From the NCBI GenBank assembly GCA_041568335.1, contig JBFFZZ010000141.1:1-7716 (forward strand): a DNA stretch of 7,716 nucleotides. The letters are read 5' to 3'. Origin of the DNA: WVWW01 sp041568335 (GTDB lineage: Bacteria; Acidobacteriota; Polarisedimenticolia; Polarisedimenticolales; Polarisedimenticolaceae). Shown one piece after another: positions 1 through 4,601 of the stretch (position 1 is the first letter of the stretch; the number at the start of each line of letters is the position of its first letter). The position numbers and the translations under genes are program-made. The notes under the pieces were generated by a model, which did no database searches, was not told the DNA's origin, and saw nothing but the letters and a program-made list of their open reading frames with translations.

Positions 1-435
1 ATCAAGGCCAAGATCCGCGAGGCGGCCGAGATCGAAGAAAGGGAGAACTACACTCGACGCATGCCCGAGTCGTGGCTCAAGGACCTCGTCCCCCTGGGCA
101 CGGACGAGCACAAGCCGTTCCTGACGGTCTGCCCGTGGCTCATCGTGATCTTCGCCCAACTGTGGGGTCGGGGCAAAAACGGCGAGAAGGCCAAGCATTA
201 CTACGTGAACGAATCGGTCGGGATCGCGACGGGGATCCTGCTCGCGGCGCTGCAGCGCGCGGGGTTGGCGACGCTGACCCACACGCCGTCCCCCATGGGA
301 TTTCTGCACAGGATACTCGAACGGCCTGAAAATGAAAGGGCATACATGCTGATCGCTCTCGGTTATCCTAAAGAGGGTTGCAAGGTACCGGACCTGCAAC
401 GTAAGTCATTGGATCAAATCGCGGTGGAGGTCTGA
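1..435 (+). CDS. Nitroreductase-family protein, iodotyrosine deiodinase-like (5' end outside window)
   Basis: The reading frame is open from base 1 and ends at TGA 433-435, so only the C-terminal 144 residues are visible (the family is usually about 200-230 aa in bacteria). The ATG at 61 is probably internal, because homology to the family appears to continue upstream of it. The visible part looks like the C-terminal half of an FMN-dependent nitroreductase of the iodotyrosine deiodinase (IYD) branch: a KHYY segment, an ESVGIATGILLAAL helix, THTPSPMGF, RPENER, an LIALGYP strand and a VPDLQRK tail. Members are flavin-dependent, homodimeric reductases; the IYD branch reductively dehalogenates halotyrosines. 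Counting from window residue 1, E13, Y17 and K38 have the same spacing as the substrate-clamping Glu/Tyr/Lys triad of animal IYD (from memory of that family). Substrate is inferred, not shown. The gap to the next gene is about 53 bases, so co-transcription is possible. Confidence 0.88.
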   Translation: MKAKIREAAEIEERENYTRRMPESWLKDLVPLGTDEHKPFLTVCPWLIVIFAQLWGRGKNGEKAKHYYVNESVGIATGILLAALQRAGLATLTHTPSPMGFLHRILERPENERAYMLIALGYPKEGCKVPDLQRKSLDQIAVEV

Positions 436-488
436 CGCGAATCGACGAGCCGGAAACGGGTTACGACACCTGGAATGGGAGACCGGTG

Positions 489-947
489 ATGACTGGATTC
501 CAAACACTCGAGCAGAAAACCGAACACACCCTGGAAGAGCACCGTCAAATCCACTTCTACCTGGATCAGGTGGAGGTGACGCTCGACGAGCTGCGCGACG
601 GCCTGCCCGACGGCGAACCGATGCGCCGGCTGGCGGCCCAGATCGAGGGGCTCAAGGAACGGCTCGTCGATCATCACGAGAGCGAAGAGCGCGGCGGGTT
701 GTTTCAGGCCATCCTCGAGATCATGCCGGAGCGGCGCGTCGAGATCTCTCGGCTGATCGCCGAGCACGAAAAGATGATCGAGGTGCTCGAGATGGCCCGC
801 ATCTACGCGCAGGCCGGCAGAGCCGAGGACGTCGACGCGTTGTGCGTCGATCTGCGCAAGTTCCTCGAGATGTTCCGCAACCACGAGCGCGCCGAAGACC
901 ACCTGTTACAGGAAGCGATCAACCGCGAATCCGAGAGCATGGCGTAG
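489..947 (+). CDS. Hemerythrin HHE cation-binding domain protein
   Basis: This is a 152-aa, almost entirely helical and acidic protein. It matches the four-helix hemerythrin/HHE pattern: H18 or H22 in helix A, H63-x3-E67 within the HHESEE stretch in helix B, H93 in an EHEKM motif in helix C, and H132-x4-D137 (NHERAEDHLL) in helix D. These are the usual di-iron ligands. Proteins of this type bind a non-heme di-iron centre and act in O2 or NO sensing, iron handling or nitrosative-stress defence. The role here is not determinable. No signal peptide or membrane segment is present, so it is probably cytoplasmic. I start at ATG 489 because GGGAGA (477-482) lies about 7 bases upstream; an in-frame GTG at 486 would add one residue but is only 4 bases from that site. 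It ends 14 bases before the SpmA-SpmB-like gene, suggesting co-transcription. Confidence 0.87.
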   Translation: MTGFQTLEQKTEHTLEEHRQIHFYLDQVEVTLDELRDGLPDGEPMRRLAAQIEGLKERLVDHHESEERGGLFQAILEIMPERRVEISRLIAEHEKMIEVLEMARIYAQAGRAEDVDALCVDLRKFLEMFRNHERAEDHLLQEAINRESESMA

Positions 948-961
948 ACCTCTAGCGGCGC

Positions 962-2248
962 ATGCTCAACGGCATCTTCGTCTTCCTCGTCCTCGCTTCG
1001 CTGATGCTCGCGGCCTGGTCGGGGCGGATGGACCTGCTCAACGCGTCGATCCTCCAATCGGCCAAGGACGCCGTCGGTATCGCCCTCGGGCTGATCGGCG
1101 TGATGGCGCTGTTCCTCGGACTGATGCGTGTCGTCCAGCAGGCCGGCCTGATGCACCACATCGCGCGGGCGATCGCCCCGCTGACGCGCCGGCTGTTCCC
1201 GGGTGTGCCGGAAGATCATCCCGCCATGAGCGCGATGATCATGAACGTGTCCTGCAACTTCCTCGGGTTGGGGAACGCCGCGACGCCGTTCGGGATCAAG
1301 GCGATGGAGGAGCTCGACCGGTTGAATCCCGAGAAAGGAACCGCGACCAACGCGATGGTCCTGTTCCTCGCGATCAACACGGCGGGGTTCGCGATCCTGC
1401 CGACCAGCGCCATCGCGATCCGCGCCTCGCTCGATTCGGCCGATCCGACGGGGATTTTGTTTCCGACCTGGGTGGCCAGCGGCTGCGCGATGGTGGCCGG
1501 GATCCTCGCGGCCACGTTGCTGGCCAGGTTGCCCGGCTATCGCTCCAGCGAGCCTGCGGCGCCGGCATCCGCCGAGACGACCGGTCACGACGGCCCCGGC
1601 GACGAGGTTCCCGCGACCCGACGCTGGGCCGCCACCGCCGCGATCGTCGCCGGGCTCTTTTACGTGGGGCTTTTGATCCGCTACGTCACGCTGCACGCCG
1701 GCACCACCCCTACGTTCGATCTGTTCCGCGACATCCTCTCCTTCTGGATGATGCCCCCGATCGTCGCCGGGTGCGTGGCCTATGGCTGGGCCAAGGGCGT
1801 GCGCGTCTACGACGCGCTGGTGGAGGGGGCCAAGGAGGGTTTTCAGGTCGCGCTGCGAATCATCCCCTATCTCGTCGCGATCCTCGTCGCCGTCGGGATG
1901 TTCCGCGCTTCGGGCGGGATCGCCATCCTCGTCGATCTCCTGTCGGGTCTGACGACGCGCATCGGGATGCCCGCCGAGGCGCTGCCGATGGCGTTGTTGC
2001 GGCCGCTGACCGGTTCCGGAGCCCAGGGCGTGATGACCGAGGTCATGAGCACCCACGGACCGGACTCCTTCGTGGGCTATATGGTGTCCACCTTCCAGGG
2101 AAGCACCGAGACCACCTTCTACGTTCTGGCCGTCTATTTCGGCGCGATCGGCGTCAAGCGGACCCGCCATACGCTACCCGCCTGCCTGGTGGCCGACGTG
2201 ACCGGGATCCTCACGGCGGTGCTCGTCGTCAACCTGCTCTTCGGTTGA
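962..2248 (+). CDS. Fused SpmA-SpmB-like nucleoside-recognition (Gate) domain membrane protein
   Basis: This is a 428-aa polytopic membrane protein made of two related halves. Residues 1-190 resemble spore maturation protein A, with hydrophobic helices near 3-20, 36-56, 131-150 and 168-190 and the signature NFLGLGNAATPFGIKAMEEL (99-118). A polar Pro/Ala-rich linker (about 192-222) follows. Residues 223-428 resemble SpmB: membrane segments near 222-240, 259-278, 298-315 and 407-427, an RPLTGSGAQG motif (347-356) and STETTFYVLAVYFG (381-394). In Bacillus, SpmA and SpmB are separate proteins needed for spore core dehydration. Fused versions are known in Gram-negatives that do not make endospores, where the role is unknown; the fold belongs to the nucleoside-recognition/Gate family, suggesting transport. 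ATG 962 is the first possible start, since an in-frame TAG lies at 953-955. The ribosome-binding site is weak, so expression may depend on the hemerythrin gene just upstream. Confidence 0.9.
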   Translation: MLNGIFVFLVLASLMLAAWSGRMDLLNASILQSAKDAVGIALGLIGVMALFLGLMRVVQQAGLMHHIARAIAPLTRRLFPGVPEDHPAMSAMIMNVSCNFLGLGNAATPFGIKAMEELDRLNPEKGTATNAMVLFLAINTAGFAILPTSAIAIRASLDSADPTGILFPTWVASGCAMVAGILAATLLARLPGYRSSEPAAPASAETTGHDGPGDEVPATRRWAATAAIVAGLFYVGLLIRYVTLHAGTTPTFDLFRDILSFWMMPPIVAGCVAYGWAKGVRVYDALVEGAKEGFQVALRIIPYLVAILVAVGMFRASGGIAILVDLLSGLTTRIGMPAEALPMALLRPLTGSGAQGVMTEVMSTHGPDSFVGYMVSTFQGSTETTFYVLAVYFGAIGVKRTRHTLPACLVADVTGILTAVLVVNLLFG

Positions 2249-2273
2249 CGCTCCGGCGCCGTGGTGCTAGCGT
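2245..2273 (+). promoter_or_regulatory. Candidate sigma-70 promoter for the COG1579-RNase H-YggS operon
   Basis: TTGACG at 2245-2250 overlaps the stop codon of the upstream gene and is separated by 17 bases from TAGCGT at 2268-2273. This keeps the key T-A-x-x-x-T positions of a -10 box. The expected start of transcription is near 2280, about 160 bases before the GTG start at 2443. It is a pattern match only. Confidence 0.4.
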
Positions 2274-2279
2274 AAATCG

Positions 2280-2442
2280 CTATCGTGGCACGGTTTAAGA
2301 AAAAGCGAGTGTGTAGGAACCGGGGAGCCGACCTCCGTTTGAAGGGGGTGGGCCGAGCGGACAGGCCAGACGATCCAAGGGCGCTCCAGGTGGGCGCCCT
2401 TCGTCTTTCAGGACCACCGATGCGCGGAAGGGGAGGGTCGAT
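2280..2442 (+). promoter_or_regulatory. Hairpin-rich 5' leader or small RNA of unknown family
   Basis: This is the non-coding stretch between the candidate promoter and the COG1579 start. Three hairpins can be drawn: ACCTCC (2331-2336) with GGGGGT (2344-2349, one G-U pair), GGCC (2351-2354) with GGCC (2364-2367), and a perfect 8-bp stem at 2377-2384/2394-2401. I compared it by eye with common riboswitches, SRP RNA, 6S RNA, RNase P RNA and tRNA and recognised none. It could be an attenuating leader, or a small RNA of about 130 nt ending near 2409. Confidence 0.3.
2377..2408 (+). terminator. Strong hairpin with short T-rich tail (possible terminator or attenuator)
   Basis: AAGGGCGC (2377-2384) pairs perfectly with GCGCCCTT (2394-2401) around a 9-base loop. 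CGTCTTT follows, which is T-rich but interrupted. It lies 35 bases before the COG1579 ribosome-binding region, so it could end the SpmA-SpmB-like transcript or attenuate read-through into the next operon. The AAGGG at 2342-2346 could compete for the right arm, offering an alternative fold. Confidence 0.4.
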
Positions 2443-2446
2443 GTGA
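2420..2446 (+). other. Possible 8-codon upstream ORF overlapping the COG1579 start
   Basis: ATG 2420 opens a short frame (MRGRGGSM, then TGA at 2444-2446). AGGA at 2410-2413 is 6 bases upstream. Its stop overlaps the GTG start at 2443 as GTGA, the arrangement typical of translational coupling, and the Shine-Dalgarno site of the main gene lies inside it. The frame is very short and may be chance. Confidence 0.2.
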
Positions 2447-3264
2447 CCTCGAAAGAACAGTTGATTCGACTCGTGCGGATCCAGGACGTCGCGGACAACC
2501 TGCAACAGGCCGAAGCCGTGGTCGCCGCGGCACCGGCGAAGATCGACGAAATCGAAGGACGCTTTCGTGAGCGCAACGCGGAGTACGTCGCGATCAAGGA
2601 TCGCTACGACGAGCTCGAGCTCGACCGCAAGACACGCAGCACCGAGCTCGAGGTCCTCGAGGAGCACAGGACCAAGTACAACGACGACCTGATGCAGGTG
2701 AAGAACCAGAAAGAGTACGCCGCGATGCTCAAGGAGATCGACAGCGTCAAGGCGCAGATCACGGAGCACGAGGAGGCGATCCTCCGCGACATGGAGGAGA
2801 TCGAGAAGCTCACCGGTGAGCTCGCGACACACGAAGAGCACATCAAGCAGGAACGCGAGGCCGTCGATATCGAAACCAAGAACGTCGAGCAGGCATCGGC
2901 CGAAGCGCGGCAATCGATCGAAAAACTGAGGGCCGAGCGCGGCAACCTCGAGAGCGGGCTTCCACGCGGTTTGCTCGCCAACGTGCGGCGCCTCGAGGCG
3001 ACGCGCCGCGGAGTGTTCCTTTCGCAGGCCACCGACGGGACCTGCCAGACCTGCTACGTGCGGTTGCGCCCGCAGGTGTACCAGGAGATCAAGATGGCGG
3101 CGGCCGTCCACACCTGTGGGAACTGCCGCCGGTTCCTGTTCTACGAACCGGGGATCTCCGCGGCGCTTGCCGGGGCGGGTGCTTCCGAGGTCGAGCCGGC
3201 CGCATCCGAGGCTCCCGCGGCCGCCGAGGGCGGCGTCGAAGCGGTCAACGGTGGGGCGGTTTAA
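2443..3264 (+). CDS. COG1579-type coiled-coil protein with C-terminal C4 zinc ribbon
   Basis: This 273-aa cytoplasmic protein starts at GTG 2443, supported by GGAGG at 2432-2436 with 6-base spacing. Residues 1-175 form a long charged helical hairpin rich in E, K, R and Q. It includes the family-typical NQKEYAAMLKEIDSVK segment (88-103). Residues 201-228 form a zinc ribbon with two CxxC knuckles, C201-x2-C204 and C225-x2-C228. The family is described as putative nucleic-acid-binding, and its exact role is unsettled. After the ribbon there is an Ala/Glu/Pro-rich tail (about 236-273) that looks non-conserved; its coding end overlaps the next gene by 14 bases. COG1579 genes are commonly found next to RNase H family genes, as here, suggesting a shared role in RNA or DNA-RNA hybrid metabolism (inference). 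It is probably the first gene of a three-gene operon. Confidence 0.9.
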   Translation: MTSKEQLIRLVRIQDVADNLQQAEAVVAAAPAKIDEIEGRFRERNAEYVAIKDRYDELELDRKTRSTELEVLEEHRTKYNDDLMQVKNQKEYAAMLKEIDSVKAQITEHEEAILRDMEEIEKLTGELATHEEHIKQEREAVDIETKNVEQASAEARQSIEKLRAERGNLESGLPRGLLANVRRLEATRRGVFLSQATDGTCQTCYVRLRPQVYQEIKMAAAVHTCGNCRRFLFYEPGISAALAGAGASEVEPAASEAPAAAEGGVEAVNGGAV

Positions 3265-3709
3265 CGCGGCGTTCGACGGCGGCTCCCGAGGAAACCCCGG
3301 CCCCGCCGCATGGGGCGTCGCGGTCTTCGACGCGGATGGCCGCTGCCTCGAGCGCCACGCCGGAACGCTGGGCCACGCGACCAACAACGTTGCCGAGTAC
3401 CACGGCCTCATCGAGGCCCTGCGGATCGCGATTGAACGGGCCGCCGCCGAGGTCCGACTGCGCTCGGATTCCGAGCTCATCGTGCGTCAGCTCGAGGGGC
3501 GCTACAAGGTCAAGCATCCCGATCTCAAACCGTTGTTCGCGGAAGCCAAGAGGATGATCGCGCGGCTTGCCCTGTTCAACATCCGCCACGTGCGCCGGGA
3601 GGAGAACCAGGAGGCGGACGCGCTGGTCAACGAGGCGCTGGACCGCCACGAGAGCCATCCCGGCGCACCGGTGCGCATTCGGGACGTCCCCGAGGTCGAG
3701 GGTGGCTGA
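3251..3709 (+). CDS. Ribonuclease HI-family protein
   Basis: This 152-aa protein belongs to the compact RNase HI/RVT_3-like family, which cleaves the RNA strand of RNA-DNA hybrids using two metal ions. The acidic catalytic set is visible: D9 in FDGGSRGNPG, E49 in NNVAEYHGL, D73 in RSDSELIVRQ and D123 in NQEADALVNEAL. H113 precedes the last Asp and may act in product release. The basic substrate-handle region of E. coli RNase HI appears reduced, as is usual in this branch. I start at GTG 3251, which places the first strand (RFNAAFDGG) directly at the N-terminus. The frame stays open back to 3116, but that upstream part is Arg/Pro-rich shadow sequence of the COG1579 gene. It overlaps COG1579 by 14 bases and YggS by 8 bases. 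No strong ribosome-binding site is seen, so coupled translation is likely. Confidence 0.9.
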   Translation: MGRFNAAFDGGSRGNPGPAAWGVAVFDADGRCLERHAGTLGHATNNVAEYHGLIEALRIAIERAAAEVRLRSDSELIVRQLEGRYKVKHPDLKPLFAEAKRMIARLALFNIRHVRREENQEADALVNEALDRHESHPGAPVRIRDVPEVEGG

Positions 3710-4388
3710 GCCGATCGCCGCCGCCCTGGGCGTCGTTCGGTCGCGGATCGAGCAGGCCTGCGCCCGCGTGGGCCGCGATCCCGGGGGAGTCCGGCTCGTC
3801 GCGGTCTCCAAGACCCAACCGGCGGAGCGGGTGAACCGGGCCGTGGCGGCGGGCCAGCGGATCTTCGGCGAGAACCGTGTCCAGGAGGCCCTGGCCAAAC
3901 AGCCCGACGTCGCCGGCGACGTCGAGTGGCATCTCGTCGGGGCGCTTCAGCGCAACAAGGCGCGGCACGCCGTGGGGGCGTTCGCGTTGCTCCACGGGGT
4001 GGACAACGCGAAGCTGCTGGCCGAGATCGACCGGCGCGCCGCGGCCGCAGGGATCCGCCAGGCCGTGTTGCTCCAGGTGCGGTTGGGGGACGAACCGACC
4101 AAGTCTGGCGTCGACCCGGCCGGTCTGGATGAGCTCGTGGATGAGGCCGCCGGGTCGGCTCATGTCGAGCTGCGTGGCCTGATGGCGATCCCACCGCCGG
4201 CGGACGCCGAACGGACCCGTAGCTGGTTCACCCGGCTCCGCAAGCTGCGCGACGCACAGGTGGCTCGCGTCCGCCTCGCGCTGCCCGAGCTGTCGATGGG
4301 GATGAGCGACGACTTCGAGATCGCCGTCGAGGAGGGCGCCACCCTCGTGCGTGTCGGGACCGCGATCTTCGGCGCTCGAACGCCTTGA
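3702..4388 (+). CDS. yggS: YggS/PLPBP-family pyridoxal phosphate homeostasis protein
   Basis: This 228-aa protein is a normal length for the family. It is a single-domain TIM-barrel PLP-binding protein (PROSC/YggS/YBL036C) without known enzymatic activity, involved in vitamin B6 and amino-acid homeostasis. K37 in VAVSKTQP is the Schiff-base lysine. Other signatures in order are FGENRVQE (55-62), WHLVGALQRNK (76-86), GDEPTKSGV (129-137), LRGLMAIPP (158-165) and LSMGMSDDFEIAVEEGATLVRVGTAIFG (197-224), which carries the phosphate-binding MGMS loop. I start at GTG 3702 because GAGG (3692-3695) lies 6 bases upstream and the protein then begins like known homologues; the open frame extends upstream but there is shadow of RNase H. 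One oddity is R127 (QVRLGDE), where most homologues have Asn. It is the last gene of the operon, with a terminator-like hairpin just after the stop. Confidence 0.93.
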   Translation: MAEPIAAALGVVRSRIEQACARVGRDPGGVRLVAVSKTQPAERVNRAVAAGQRIFGENRVQEALAKQPDVAGDVEWHLVGALQRNKARHAVGAFALLHGVDNAKLLAEIDRRAAAAGIRQAVLLQVRLGDEPTKSGVDPAGLDELVDEAAGSAHVELRGLMAIPPPADAERTRSWFTRLRKLRDAQVARVRLALPELSMGMSDDFEIAVEEGATLVRVGTAIFGARTP

Positions 4389-4394
4389 AAACCC

Positions 4395-4414
4395 CGGTCG
4401 TTCGTGACCGATTT
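4395..4414 (+). terminator. Weak intrinsic terminator after yggS
   Basis: CGGTC (4395-4399) pairs with GACCG (4406-4410). A G-U pair extends the stem around a TTCG loop, and ATTT follows. It sits 6 bases after the yggS stop. The stem is short and the T tract poor, so termination would be partial at best. Confidence 0.35.
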
Positions 4415-4448
4415 CACACCTCCTCGAACATCGCATCATGACCGATTT
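4405..4448 (+). repeat. 10-bp direct repeat in regulatory gap (possible operator pair)
   Basis: TGACCGATTT occurs at 4405-4414 and again at 4439-4448, spaced 34 bases start to start (about three helical turns). It lies in the 213-base AT-richer gap upstream of the giant LEPR-XLL gene. The first copy overlaps the terminator-like hairpin. The rest of the gap (about 4449-4529) holds a GGAATTCC palindrome at 4480-4487 and an A-rich run but no gene I can support. Confidence 0.35.
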
Positions 4449-4529
4449 AGCATCATCTCCCGCTCCGAGATGAATTTTAGGAATTCCAGGGAATCCAGAA
4501 AAAAAGCGCAGAATAAGGCAAGAAAGTGC

Positions 4530-4559
4530 TTTACACATTTTGGCCTTCTTGGGTACCTT
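4530..4559 (+). promoter_or_regulatory. Candidate promoter for the LEPR-XLL gene
   Basis: TTTACA (4530-4535) and TACCTT (4554-4559) are separated by 18 bases. They lie in an AT-richer stretch in an otherwise GC-rich window, about 40 bases before the GTG start at 4602. This is a pattern match only; the -10 keeps just the T-A-x-x-x-T positions. Confidence 0.3.
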
Positions 4560-4601
4560 TCGGCATTCGTCGTAGCTAGGGTCGTATCCGGGGGATGACT
4601 G

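Noticed and set aside
803..2170. Minus-strand open frame of 455 codons opposite the hemerythrin and SpmA-SpmB-like genes
   Set aside because: Its product is rich in R, G, H, D and P with no recognisable domain or membrane pattern, while the + strand frame gives a clear Spm protein. It is a shadow caused by high GC at third positions.
2280..2442. RNase P RNA, tRNA or a known riboswitch upstream of COG1579
   Set aside because: rnpB lies near COG1579/RNase H in some bacteria, but this gap is too short and lacks conserved RNase P blocks. No T-loop or TPP, cobalamin, glycine or c-di-GMP signature was seen.
2134..3480. Minus-strand open frame of 448 codons across the leader, COG1579 and RNase H
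   Set aside because: It spans an intergenic leader and two well-supported genes on the other strand and has no recognisable domain.
4404..4598. 64-codon + frame in the gap before the LEPR-XLL gene
   Set aside because: It starts with ATG, but its GTGACC context has no ribosome-binding site. Composition is that of AT-richer non-coding DNA, and no family is recognised.
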